NCBI RefSeq assembly: GCF_001563285.1
Contig: NZ_CP005188.1
Span: 2,671,501-2,735,500, forward strand
Length of the DNA stretch: 64,000 nt
Origin: Sphingobium sp. MI1205
Lineage (GTDB): Bacteria; Pseudomonadota; Alphaproteobacteria; Sphingomonadales; Sphingomonadaceae
Direction of reading: 5' to 3'
Under the pieces are notes generated by a model. It made no database searches and was not told the origin of the DNA. It saw nothing but the letters and a program-made list of their open reading frames with translations. Both the position numbers and the translations under genes were made by a program. Each line of letters opens with the position of its first letter. Position 1 is the first letter of the stretch. This document shows positions 56,091 to 64,000 of this stretch, one piece after another.

Positions 56091-56684
56091 TTACGCAACG
56101 GCGGGAACGAGCCACGGTCGCAGCCCCGCGTCCTTCGCCTCGAACTGGCTGATCGTGTCCGCCTGCCCCAAAGTCAGTCCGATCTCGTCAAGGCCGCCCA
56201 GCAGGCAATGTTTGCGGAACGGGTCGATCTCGAACTCGAACCGATCCTGGAACTGCGTCGTGACGGTCTGTTGCTCCAGATCGACATGGATCGGGTCGGT
56301 CTTCGCGACCTCCATCAACCGATCAATGGCATCCTGCGGCAGGACGACCGTCAATATGCCGTTCTTGAACGCATTACCGGAAAAAATATCCGAAAAGCTG
56401 GGCGCGATCACGACCTTGATGCCCAGGTCAGCGAGCGCCCAGGCAGCATGTTCGCGGCTAGACCCACAACCGAAATTATCACCCGCAATCAGGATCGGGC
56501 TACCGGTATATTCCGGATCGTCAAAGACATTGCCGGGCTCCTTGCGCAGCACTTCGAACGCGCCCTTGCCGAGGCCAGCGCGTGAAATCGTCTTGAGCCA
56601 ATGCGCCGGGATGACGATGTCCGTATCGACATTCTTCATCCCGAACGGATAGGCCCGGCCGTCAACGATAGTCAGCTTTTCCAT
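56091..56684 (-). CDS. leuD: 3-isopropylmalate dehydratase small subunit
   Basis: 197 residues from the ATG at 56684. [18 protein letters not shown] and [31 protein letters not shown] are typical. With LeuC it isomerises 2- to 3-isopropylmalate in leucine synthesis. Its ATG overlaps the stop of a 37-codon gene that itself overlaps leuC (TGATG and ATGA). Confidence 0.96.
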   Translation of the reverse strand: MEKLTIVDGRAYPFGMKNVDTDIVIPAHWLKTISRAGLGKGAFEVLRKEPGNVFDDPEYTGSPILIAGDNFGCGSSREHAAWALADLGIKVVIAPSFSDIFSGNAFKNGILTVVLPQDAIDRLMEVAKTDPIHVDLEQQTVTTQFQDRFEFEIDPFRKHCLLGGLDEIGLTLGQADTISQFEAKDAGLRPWLVPAVA

Positions 56685-56797
56685 CAATTCGCCTGCTTGC
56701 TCTCCAGGCTGCGCGTATCTTCCGCGCGGCCGAGTGTCGCCGCCATTGCGGCACTGGCCAGCGCGCCGAGCGCCAGCAGCCAGAACACCTTCTTCAT
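56684..56797 (-). CDS. Small membrane protein between leuC and leuD (37 aa)
   Basis: ATG at 56797 overlaps the leuC stop by four bases (ATGA) and GGAGG lies seven bases upstream inside the leuC end, an ideal site. The stop TGA overlaps the leuD ATG. The product begins [20 protein letters not shown], a membrane or signal-like helix, and ends with a short charged tail ([14 protein letters not shown]). Perfect fit between two genes of one complex strongly suggests translation. No function known; a membrane tether, a signal peptide-like microprotein, or a coupling ORF are possible. Confidence 0.75.
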   Translation of the reverse strand: MKKVFWLLALGALASAAMAATLGRAEDTRSLESKQAN

Positions 56798-58248
56798 GCG
56801 ACGACCTCCCCCTGTTTTTCTTTCAGCAATTCCCGCACGTCAGTCAGGCGCCCGGTGATGGCGGCGGCGGCGGCCATGGCCGGAGAAACGAGATGCGTCC
56901 GCGACCCCGGACCCTGACGGCCCATGAAGTTGCGGTTGCTGGTGGAGGCGCAGCGCTCGCCAGCAGGCACCTTGTCCGGGTTCATGCCCAGACATGCTGA
57001 ACAGCCCGGCTCGCGCCATTCAAAGCCCGCATCCTTGAATATGCGGTCCAGCCCCTCGGCCTCGGCCTGCTGCTTGACCAGTCCCGAACCCGGCACAACC
57101 AGTGCCTGCTTGATCCCACTGGCGATGTGACGCCCCTTAAGCAGGGCGGCGGCGGCGCGCAGATCCTCGATGCGGCTGTTGGTGCAACTGCCGATGAAGA
57201 TGTGCTCAACCGACACATCCTCCATCCGCTGCCCGGCGGAAAGGCCCATATAGTCGAGCGACTTTTGCGCGGCGGCACGCTTGGACGGATCGGCAAAGCT
57301 GTCCGGGCTGGGGACAGCCCCCGTGACCGGCACGACATCCTCGGGGCTGGTGCCCCAGGTGACGTTGGGCACAATGTCGGCAGCGTCGATGACGACCGTC
57401 TTGTCGAACTGCGCTCCTTCATCGGTGACGAGCGTCCGCCAATAGGCGACCGCCGCGTCCCAAGCCGCGCCCTGGGGCGCCATCGGACGTCCCTTGAGAT
57501 AGGCGATGGTCTTTTCATCTGGCGCGAAAAGGCCCGAACGGGCCCCCGCCTCGATCGACATGTTGGCAACGGTCAGGCGACCTTCGATCGACATGTCGCG
57601 GAAAACCGACCCGCGATACTCCATGACATAGCCGGTGCCGCCCGCCGTGCCGATGCGCCCGCAGATCGCCAGGGCCACATCCTTGGGCGTGACACCAAAG
57701 CCCAGTTCACCTTCGACCACGACCTCCATGGTCTTCGACTGCTTCAACATGAGCGTCTGGGTGGCCAGCACATGCTCGACTTCCGATGTGCCGATGCCAA
57801 AGGCCAGCGCGCCCAGTGCGCCATGCGAGCTGGTATGACTGTCGCCGCATACCAGCGTCGTTCCCGGCAGGGTGAAGCCCTGCTCCGGCCCGACCACATG
57901 GACGATGCCCTGTTCCAGGTCTGCGTCGCCGATCAGGCGAACGCCAAATTCCGGGGCGTTCCGCTCCAGCGCCGCAAGCTGCTGCGCGCTTTCAGGATCG
58001 GCGATGGGAATGCGGCGTCCCTCCGCGTCCCGGCGGGGGGTGGTCGGCAGATTATGATCCGGTACCGCAAGCGTCAGATCGGGACGGCGCACGGGACGGC
58101 CAGCCAACCGGAGCCCTTCGAAAGCCTGGGGGCTCGTCACCTCATGAACGAGATGACGATCGATGTAGATGAGGCAGGTTCCATCAGGACGGCGTTCAAC
58201 GACATGCGCGTCCCAGATTTTTTCGTACAGCGTGCGGGGCTTGACCAT
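56794..58248 (-). CDS. leuC: 3-isopropylmalate dehydratase large subunit
   Basis: 484 residues from the ATG at 58248, which is better spaced from AGGGGGA than the ATG at 58254. Aconitase family: [50 protein letters not shown] and the cluster-binding [15 protein letters not shown]. Holds the 4Fe-4S cluster of isopropylmalate isomerase. 96 bases after the GST gene. Confidence 0.97.
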   Translation of the reverse strand: MVKPRTLYEKIWDAHVVERRPDGTCLIYIDRHLVHEVTSPQAFEGLRLAGRPVRRPDLTLAVPDHNLPTTPRRDAEGRRIPIADPESAQQLAALERNAPEFGVRLIGDADLEQGIVHVVGPEQGFTLPGTTLVCGDSHTSSHGALGALAFGIGTSEVEHVLATQTLMLKQSKTMEVVVEGELGFGVTPKDVALAICGRIGTAGGTGYVMEYRGSVFRDMSIEGRLTVANMSIEAGARSGLFAPDEKTIAYLKGRPMAPQGAAWDAAVAYWRTLVTDEGAQFDKTVVIDAADIVPNVTWGTSPEDVVPVTGAVPSPDSFADPSKRAAAQKSLDYMGLSAGQRMEDVSVEHIFIGSCTNSRIEDLRAAAALLKGRHIASGIKQALVVPGSGLVKQQAEAEGLDRIFKDAGFEWREPGCSACLGMNPDKVPAGERCASTSNRNFMGRQGPGSRTHLVSPAMAAAAAITGRLTDVRELLKEKQGEVVA

Positions 58249-58344
58249 AGTCATTTCCCCCTAGACCCAGTCGGGGCATGGCGAAAGGGGGAATGAGGTC
58301 AATATTTCCAGTTCCAGCCAATAGCGCAGCTGTTTCACGCGGCT

Positions 58345-59031
58345 TCAGCTTGCCCGATCGTCCTGGATGATGCGCCCCGCCGCCCCCACCTCGGCCTCAT
58401 GGCTTTCTTCGCGCCAGGTTTCGGCCAGTGCGGCAGCCTCCCACTCCTGCATTGCCGGCTGGGCCAGCATATGATCGACCCACCGCCGCGCCACAGGTCC
58501 GACATCCAGACCATAGGTCCGCACCCGAAAGGCAACGGGCGCGTAAAAGGCATCGATGGCAGTGAAGGCGGATCCCGCCAGAAATGGCCCTCCGAATCGC
58601 TTCAATCCCTCGCCCCACAGTTCCGCGAGGCGCGCTATGTCCCGGTTGAGGCGCGGCGAGGGCATGACACGCTCAACGCGCACACCGACATTCATCGGAC
58701 ACTCATTGCGCAGCGTTGAAAATCCGCTGTGCATTTCCGCGACGGCACATTGGGCAAAGGCGCGCGCACCTTCCTCTTTCGGCCATATGCCAGCATGACG
58801 ATCGGCCAGGTAAAGCGTGATGCCAAGAGAGTCCCAGACAGTTTGCGCCCCGTCAATCAGCACCGGCACCTGCCCTGTGGGAGAGAAACTGCGGAATTCG
58901 GCATAGTTGACGCTCTGCGCGAAGGGCTCAAGCCGGTCCGCGAACGAAATGCCCAGCGCCTTCATCAGCACCCAGGGACGAAGCGACCAGCTGGAATAAT
59001 TCCGGTTTGCGGTGATGAGGGTGTAGGACAT
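58345..59031 (-). CDS. Glutathione S-transferase family protein
   Basis: 228 residues from the ATG at 59031; the open frame extends 46 codons further without support. Thioredoxin-like N-terminal domain with active-site-like NYSSWSLRPWVLMKALGI and the SFSPTGQVPVLIDG and DSLGITLYLAD motifs; helical C-terminal domain. Probably a detoxification or housekeeping GST. Confidence 0.88.
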   Translation of the reverse strand: MSYTLITANRNYSSWSLRPWVLMKALGISFADRLEPFAQSVNYAEFRSFSPTGQVPVLIDGAQTVWDSLGITLYLADRHAGIWPKEEGARAFAQCAVAEMHSGFSTLRNECPMNVGVRVERVMPSPRLNRDIARLAELWGEGLKRFGGPFLAGSAFTAIDAFYAPVAFRVRTYGLDVGPVARRWVDHMLAQPAMQEWEAAALAETWREESHEAEVGAAGRIIQDDRAS

Positions 59032-59196
59032 CAATGCTCTCCCGCGCGGCGTTTCGCAAACAATACAGGTACGCCCGCGCGCCGAAAAGTTGGAAAGGAC
59101 CGGACAGCCAGCCGCGAGCCACTCCGTCGCCGCATCGTCAGTATCGAAATGGCCTTCCAATCTCTGCACCCCCTCCTCATAGAAGGAGCGCCCCGT

Positions 59197-59400
59197 TCAA
59201 TCCCCCTGCAAATCCAGCCAGGCGACCACATCATTCTCGGTCGCGATGAACAGTCCTTCCTGGATTTCCTGCGACTGTTGCCCAGCCATAAGGATGGCCT
59301 GGCTTAGCGGGCCGTAAAAAAGTGTGGTCGCCGCCCCTCCTTCGCCGGAATCGCTCAAATGATAGAGGCGGACGGTGGCGGAATCATAAGTGGTGCGCAT
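59197..59400 (-). CDS. Small conserved hypothetical protein
   Basis: 67 residues from the ATG at 59400 (a GTG lies one codon earlier). MRTTYDSATVRLYHLSDSGEGGAATTLFYG...ENDVVAWLDLQGD. No membrane segment or known motif. It sits between the beta-helix protein and the GST on the same strand. Not recognised. Confidence 0.6.
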   Translation of the reverse strand: MRTTYDSATVRLYHLSDSGEGGAATTLFYGPLSQAILMAGQQSQEIQEGLFIATENDVVAWLDLQGD

Positions 59401-59442
59401 CACGCCATTATCGGCGGGCGTGCCGGAGCGTGCAAGCCGGGG

Positions 59443-60393
59443 TCAGCGGCGATCGACCGGCTTGATGCCGCTAGCCAAACGATTCGCGCCGATCTTCACG
59501 GCGTCGCCCGTGAAATTGGCCACGAAGCTGCTGCTGCGTTGCAGGCCGGGGACAAAAGACGCGCTGTTGCCCGCAATCGACAGGCCCGCGCTGTCATGCT
59601 CCCGCCCTTCCGGCGCGACGGTGATGAAGGCGCTGTAATTATCCTTGTTCCGGCCCTGCACCATTTCATTGCGGCTGATCTCGCCGCTGGCGCCGTTTGA
59701 CAGGTCGATCATATAGTTGGTCAGTCGGCCGCCGCTGTCGTCGAAACTATTGTCCGTGATGATGATGCGCGGCGTCCGGGTCTTGAGGTAATGACCGCCA
59801 TCACCCAGGTCGAAGCGCGACCGGGTGACGGTGAGTTTGCCGTAACGACCGATATAGATGCCGTGGGCGCAATCCAGGTCCCGGTCGCAGCGGCCAAGAT
59901 GGCGGAACGTGGACTTATCGATGGTGACGCTGCTACCCGGCGCATCGCCGCTCAAAATCCCTTCCTCGCTGTTGCGGAAGAGGCTGTTGGTGACGGTCAG
60001 ATCGCCGCTTTCCAGGCGAATGCCCGCGCCATTGCCATCGGGAACGCGCAAGTTCTGGAATATGATACCATCGACGCTGCTCGACCGGCCGCGCAGCACC
60101 AGCGCCGCCTTGTCCTCACAGGGCACACCATCGAGGATCACGCTGCCGGGCGTCTGAGCGCGGTAGACAATATCCCCACCCTCCTGCACCGCGCATTGCG
60201 CATAGGTGCCGGGCGCGATTACCACTGTGCCTTTGCCATTGCCGATCGCTGCCACCGCGTCCTTGAGCGAGGCATAGCCGCGCCCGCTTTCGGCTATGGT
60301 GAAGGGCGTCGGCGTGCCCTGCGCCAAAGCGGCCGCTCCGGCGGCGGCAAAGACGAGCAATGTTGTGGATAGGATTCGCATATCGAAAGTCAT
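59443..60393 (-). CDS. Secreted right-handed beta-helix repeat protein
   Basis: 316 residues. Signal peptide LLVFAAAGAAALAQG, then repeated short beta-rung units (GIIFQNLRVPDGNGAGIRLESGDLTVTNSLFRNSEEGIL, ITDNSFDDSGGRLTNYMIDLSNGASGEISRNEMVQG), the pattern of pectate lyase-like or NosD-type helices. No catalytic motif could be fixed. Probably exported and carbohydrate-related. Confidence 0.82.
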   Translation of the reverse strand: MTFDMRILSTTLLVFAAAGAAALAQGTPTPFTIAESGRGYASLKDAVAAIGNGKGTVVIAPGTYAQCAVQEGGDIVYRAQTPGSVILDGVPCEDKAALVLRGRSSSVDGIIFQNLRVPDGNGAGIRLESGDLTVTNSLFRNSEEGILSGDAPGSSVTIDKSTFRHLGRCDRDLDCAHGIYIGRYGKLTVTRSRFDLGDGGHYLKTRTPRIIITDNSFDDSGGRLTNYMIDLSNGASGEISRNEMVQGRNKDNYSAFITVAPEGREHDSAGLSIAGNSASFVPGLQRSSSFVANFTGDAVKIGANRLASGIKPVDRR

Positions 60394-60515
60394 AGGCTCG
60401 AGCTACCAAACGGCAATGCGGGCTCATGGTTAACAAAATCCCATTCCGGGATCGGAAGAGTTCGTCCGGCGGGATCGGGCGACGAAAAAACCGGTCCCGG
60501 ATCACAAAGGAGGCG

Positions 60516-60575
60516 ATGTCTGACGTAAATGCTTCAACTTGGACGAGACAGACTCTAAGCCTGTTGAACGCATGA
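60516..60575 (+). CDS. Possible 19-aa leader ORF before the peptide-binding protein
   Basis: AAAGGAGG lies two bases before an ATG at 60516; the frame encodes MSDVNASTWTRQTLSLLNA and its stop overlaps the next gene's ATG (ATGA). The spacing is short, so translation is uncertain, but the downstream gene has no other good ribosome binding site and may rely on coupling. Confidence 0.4.
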   Translation: MSDVNASTWTRQTLSLLNA

Positions 60576-62047
60576 CCGTAGCTGCCCCCCTGCTCCGATC
60601 GATTGCCGTCCTGATGGGCGCCGTTGCGCTGCTTGCTGGCTGTTCGCGGGAAGCGAGCGGGCCAGTGGTGGTCAGCGTCGTTGGATCTCCTGCCGATTTC
60701 ACCAAGCCGCTGGAAAATCTACCCGATCCCGGCGCGAAGCTGATCCTTGAGGCGACGGCGCAGGGGCTGGTCGCATTCGATGCAAGCGGCGAGATATTGC
60801 CCGCGCTCGCCCAGCGCTGGATCGTGGGTGAGGACGGGCGCAGCTACATCTTCCGGCTGCGGCGGGCGCAATGGCCCGATGGCGAGAGGGTGGCGGCGAA
60901 GGATGTCGCTCGCCTGCTGATGGCGCGAATCGAATCGCTGCGGCGGCTGGATCCCGAAGGGCCGCTCGACGCCGTGGAAGCCGTGGTGCCGATGACAGGC
61001 GAAGTCATCGAAATCCGGCTGGCAGCACCGCGCCCCTATCTGTTGCAGATGCTGGCACAGCCGCAGATGGCGCTGCTGTCACGCGAAGGGGGCACAGGCC
61101 CCTACCGCCGCGAACGCTGGGGCAAGGCGCTGATACTGACCCCGGTGGACCAACCAGATGACGGCGAGGATGAACCGCCAGCAAGCGCTTGGGAAACGCG
61201 CATCCTGCGGGCGGAACGGGCAGCATTGGCCGTCATCCGTTTCCGGGAGGGCAAGGCGGCGATCGTGTTGGGCGGGCGCTTCGCTGATCTGCCGTTGCTG
61301 GTGCCCGCCGGAGTTGATCGTAATGCGGTCCAGATCGATCCGGTACAGGGACTGCTCGGACTGGCGGTAACGGGTCAAGGCAAGCTGCTGGACGATGACG
61401 GCGTGCGACAGGCGATCAACATGGCGATCGATCGTAAGCAATTGCCCATCCTTTTCCCCTTGGGCGGCTGGGCAACCACCGAGCAGATCGTACCCGCGCA
61501 GCTGGATTTGCCGCGACCACCCACCGCACCCGGCTGGTCGGACATGACGATGGATGATCGGCGTGCGCAGGCGGCTGCGGCGATAACGCGCTGGCGCAGC
61601 GACAATGGCGATCCCCCGGTGCTACGCGTCGCATTGCCAGACGGGCCGGGCGCCACCACGCTGTTCGGGCTGATCCGGCATGATCTGGGCCTGATCGGCC
61701 TGCGGGTAGAGCGAGTGGCGATGAAGGATGACGCGGACCTGCGGCTGATCGACGATGTAGCGGCCTATGACAGCGCGCTCTGGTATCTTGGGCGGGTCAG
61801 CTGCGCGCGAAAAGTGCATTGCTCGGCCCAGGCGGAGGCGCAAATGCAGGCGGCGAGCATGGCCAGCAGCGCGTCGGAGCGTTTGGCGCGCGTGGCGGAG
61901 GCAGAGGCGCTGATGCAAGCCCATAACGGCTATATCGCGCTGGGCTCGCCCGTGCGATGGTCGCTCGTGTCCCGGCGGCTCACGGGTTTCATGCCATCCC
62001 CCCGGGCGCGACACCCATTGAACCATCTGTTCCGCAGCCCCAATTAG
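60572..62047 (+). CDS. ABC transporter substrate-binding lipoprotein (SBP_bac_5 type)
   Basis: 491 residues from the ATG at 60572. Lipobox LLAGC. The body fits the family-5 extracellular solute-binding fold: LILEATAQGLVAFDASGEILPALAQRWIVGEDGRSYIFRLRRAQWPDGERVAAKDVARLL, and DDDGVRQAINMAIDRKQL. The usual ligand is a peptide or nickel complex; no permease genes adjoin, so the transport partner is unknown. Confidence 0.85.
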   Translation: MTVAAPLLRSIAVLMGAVALLAGCSREASGPVVVSVVGSPADFTKPLENLPDPGAKLILEATAQGLVAFDASGEILPALAQRWIVGEDGRSYIFRLRRAQWPDGERVAAKDVARLLMARIESLRRLDPEGPLDAVEAVVPMTGEVIEIRLAAPRPYLLQMLAQPQMALLSREGGTGPYRRERWGKALILTPVDQPDDGEDEPPASAWETRILRAERAALAVIRFREGKAAIVLGGRFADLPLLVPAGVDRNAVQIDPVQGLLGLAVTGQGKLLDDDGVRQAINMAIDRKQLPILFPLGGWATTEQIVPAQLDLPRPPTAPGWSDMTMDDRRAQAAAAITRWRSDNGDPPVLRVALPDGPGATTLFGLIRHDLGLIGLRVERVAMKDDADLRLIDDVAAYDSALWYLGRVSCARKVHCSAQAEAQMQAASMASSASERLARVAEAEALMQAHNGYIALGSPVRWSLVSRRLTGFMPSPRARHPLNHLFRSPN

Positions 62048-62067
62048 GATCTATTGGAGGAGCAGCA

Positions 62068-62490
62068 ATGGCGCTTTCGCAAGACCAGTTTGACCGGATG
62101 GTACGCGACATGCCCGGCTTTGGCCGCGACCCCGCATCGGTGCGGCGGCGGATCGAGGCTATGGAAGCCTTGTTGGAGGGGCTGTTCGTCATCCCCGGCA
62201 CCAACCGGCGCGTGGGGCTGGACAGCCTGGTCGGCCTGATCCCGGTCGTGGGTGATTTGGCCACTGCGGCGATGGGCGCGTGGATCGTGTGGGAAGCCCG
62301 AAACCTGGGCATGTCAAAATGGCAATTGACGCGCATGGCGGCGAATGTGGGTTTCGACACGGTCGTCGGCGCGATTCCCTTTGCCGGGGATGTTTTCGAT
62401 TTTCTGTTCAAATCCAACACCAAGAACCTGCGCCTCATTCGCAGGCATCTGGACAGGCATCATCCCTCAACGGCCACGATCGACCTATAG
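62068..62490 (+). CDS. DUF4112 membrane protein
   Basis: 140 residues from the ATG at 62068 (GGAGG seven bases upstream). Family core GLDSLVGLIPVVGDLATAAMGAWIVWEARNLGMSKWQLTRMAANVGFDTVVGAIPFAGDVFDFLFKSNTKN with two membrane segments. Unknown function; 20 bases after the solute-binding gene, so probably co-transcribed. Confidence 0.88.
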   Translation: MALSQDQFDRMVRDMPGFGRDPASVRRRIEAMEALLEGLFVIPGTNRRVGLDSLVGLIPVVGDLATAAMGAWIVWEARNLGMSKWQLTRMAANVGFDTVVGAIPFAGDVFDFLFKSNTKNLRLIRRHLDRHHPSTATIDL

Positions 62491-62509
62491 CCGGGCCCAT
62501 ATCGCCGAT

Positions 62510-63316
62510 TCAGTTGGCTGGCGCCTGCGCATTGGGGTCCAGGTCAAGGATCAGCGCTGGACGACGCGGCGGCGTCGATCCGGGCCTTTTCGTGCGTGGC
62601 ATGGCCGGCCCCGGTTCGATACGGAGACGGCTGGTGGCTTTCGCGCCTCGCTGGTGAGCGGGGCAGCGAGCAAACTCCATCGCCCGATCCATGCAAATCC
62701 AGATTTCCTTCAGGCGGTTAGCGCGCGCCGTTTGCACCCGGATCATCTCTGGCTTCAGACGCGAATTTACGCGGGCGAAGGCCGCGACAAAGTCAGCTAC
62801 CGTAAGGGTGCCGCGCCGCGCCAGGGCGTTCATGTCGGGATAGCGGATTGATCCGTAAAGGGCGCGGGCAAGATCAAAATATAGTTCCGGCCTTGTCGCC
62901 ATGCAGCTGCCATGCTTGGCCCATTCATGCTGGAGCAGCTGGACCGACGGCGTCGTACAGAGATTTTCCCGGATAAGCTTTCGGGGAAGGAGCTTGGCGG
63001 GGCGGCAATATTGCGGCCATTCAGCCCCCGCTCCTTCGGGCCATAGACCGTGCAGGACGAAACCGAAACGGCCGCTGCGGCCGCCACATTGGAAGGCGCT
63101 GTCTGCGCCCCGCGCCGTCGCACAATATTGGGGCGACCAGCTCAGGGCGAGCGTATAGCCGCCTATGGGAAGAAAACGGCGCGGCTCACTGGCGCTCGCA
63201 GTGTCCAGGCGAGGCTGGGGAAACTGTGCGGGAGGGCTGCACGAAGCCGCCTGCGCCAGAGCCGTACCGGGCGCGACCAACAACAGGAGCGCCGCGATCT
63301 TTTCAAGCAAAGGCAA
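62510..63316 (-). CDS. Ribonuclease T2 family protein
   Basis: 268 residues with signal peptide LLLVAPGTALAQA. Active-site segments FVLHGLWPEG (His89) and HEWAKHGSC (His130, Glu131, Lys134, His135) are complete. Secreted or periplasmic RNA degradation. It has a basic, Pro-rich tail of about 40 residues. Its start overlaps the end of nadC by 14 bases. Confidence 0.93.
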   Translation of the reverse strand: MPLLEKIAALLLLVAPGTALAQAASCSPPAQFPQPRLDTASASEPRRFLPIGGYTLALSWSPQYCATARGADSAFQCGGRSGRFGFVLHGLWPEGAGAEWPQYCRPAKLLPRKLIRENLCTTPSVQLLQHEWAKHGSCMATRPELYFDLARALYGSIRYPDMNALARRGTLTVADFVAAFARVNSRLKPEMIRVQTARANRLKEIWICMDRAMEFARCPAHQRGAKATSRLRIEPGPAMPRTKRPGSTPPRRPALILDLDPNAQAPAN

Positions 63317-64000
63317 AGTCCAGGCCGATATCGGCGGCGGGGGCGGACTGGGTCAGCCGTCCCACGCTGATAAAGGTGACGCCGGTTTCCGCCTTCGCGC
63401 GGATCGTCTGGAGCGTGACGCCGCCAGATGCTTCGGTAGGAACGCGCCCCCCGACCAGCGTGACCGCGCCGCGCAATGTGGGTGCATCCATATTATCGAG
63501 CAGCAGGTGGGTCGCCCCGGCCGCAAGCGCGGGCTCGATCTGATCGACGCGATCGACCTCCACGATGATCCGCTCGATCCCCGCCGCAGCGGCGCGGTGG
63601 ACTGCCTCCTCAACGGATCCCGCGACGGCGACGTGATTGTCCTTGATCATCGCCGCGTCCCACAGCCCCATGCGATGGTTGGTCGCGCCGCCCATACGCG
63701 TGGCATATTTCTCCAGCACGCGAAGCCCGGGAATAGTCTTGCGGGTATCAAGCAGCGTAGCGCCGGTGCCCATGATCGCGTCCACATAAGCGCGCGTCAT
63801 GGTGGCAATGCCGGTCAGATGCTGGACGGTGTTGAGGGCGGATCGCTCCGCCGTCAGCATCGCGCGCGCCTTGCCCCGAATGCGCATGATGTCAGTGCCT
63901 GGTCCCACGCGGTCGCCATCCTGCTGGAGCAGTTCAATCTCCACATCCGCATCGAGCGCGCGGAAAAAAGCGGCGGCAATCGGAAGCCCGGCGAGCGTTA
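63303..64000 (-). CDS. nadC: Nicotinate-nucleotide pyrophosphorylase (N-terminus cut by window edge)
   Basis: About 232 residues are visible. Quinolinate phosphoribosyltransferase makes nicotinate mononucleotide in NAD synthesis. Seen: LTAERSALNTVQHLTGIATMTRAYVDAI, LLDTRKTIPGLRVLEKYATRMGGATNHRMGLWDAAMIKDNH, EVDRVDQIEPALAAGATHLLLDNM and FISVGRLTQSAPAADIGLDF. The frame stays open to the right edge, so the start is outside the window. Confidence 0.95.
   Translation of the reverse strand, partial: TLAGLPIAAAFFRALDADVEIELLQQDGDRVGPGTDIMRIRGKARAMLTAERSALNTVQHLTGIATMTRAYVDAIMGTGATLLDTRKTIPGLRVLEKYATRMGGATNHRMGLWDAAMIKDNHVAVAGSVEEAVHRAAAAGIERIIVEVDRVDQIEPALAAGATHLLLDNMDAPTLRGAVTLVGGRVPTEASGGVTLQTIRAKAETGVTFISVGRLTQSAPAADIGLDFAFA

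Noticed and set aside
58262..58344. A 25-codon GTG frame with several Leu codons before leuC, as a leucine attenuator leader
   Set aside because: Leu codons are not consecutive, there is no clear ribosome binding site, and no terminator hairpin follows.
59404..59425. GCCGATAA on the minus strand before the small hypothetical gene as a sigma-28 -10
   Set aside because: No TAAA-like element lies 15 or 16 bases upstream.

Overview
The window is GC-rich chromosomal DNA that looks like an alphaproteobacterium of the sphingomonad group (Sphingobium/Sphingomonas-like). The signs are the gene families (GapR/DUF2312, DUF1244, DUF1476 zeta subunit, DUF4136, DUF6438), the order hrcA-rph-rdgB-hemW, and a compact flagellar cluster with very short flagellin and hook proteins. 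The genus is an inference; no 16S or tRNA gene was seen.

Region 1 (1-31.9 kb) is a flagellar regulon. On the minus strand a sigma-54 activator heads a tightly overlapping operon fliE-F-G-H-I-J-K-L-M (fliM runs off the left end). Facing away is fliC with a sigma-28 promoter, followed by opgG-opgH (periplasmic glucan synthesis). Minus-strand fliA, flhA and a flagellar lytic transglycosylase follow, then flgN, flgM, flgA and a MotAB/ExbBD-like pair. On the plus strand come flgB-C-D-E-F-G-H-I-J-K-L and the main stator motA-motB. I read four sigma-54 promoters (GG-N10-GC) before the activator, the transglycosylase/flhA operon, flgB and flgG. Sigma-28-like promoters lie before fliC, flgM and a soluble chemoreceptor. 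A perfect palindrome CGGCAA-N4-TTGCCG sits about 110 bp upstream of the predicted flgB start, and a one-mismatch copy lies between the activator and fliC; this is a candidate activator site. The cascade would run activator, then sigma-54 genes including fliA, then sigma-28 genes including the anti-sigma factor FlgM.

Region 2 (32-43 kb) is mixed: sdhCDA without sdhB, a globin-like chemoreceptor that appears to lack the heme histidine, prmA, a dienelactone hydrolase, an M14 carboxypeptidase and a DUF4136 lipoprotein. Two FRG-domain paralogues of visibly lower GC lie on the same strand about 7 kb apart, one intact and one broken by what looks like a single-base deletion. Palindromic intergenic repeats are scattered here.

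Region 3 (43-64 kb) is housekeeping: rpmJ, pyk, gapR, a HEPN-like protein, yebC-ruvC, a YqjI-like PadR regulator with DUF2218, grpE-hrcA, rph-rdgB-hemW, grxD-bolA-DUF1476, leuD/leuC with a 37-codon gene coupled between them, a GST, a beta-helix protein, a peptide-binding lipoprotein, an RNase T2 and a partial nadC.

Best candidates for something new: the 37-aa gene inside leuC-leuD, the FRG paralogue pair, the unlinked second stator pair, the RNA hairpins before fliM and fliA, and the sigma-54 palindrome.
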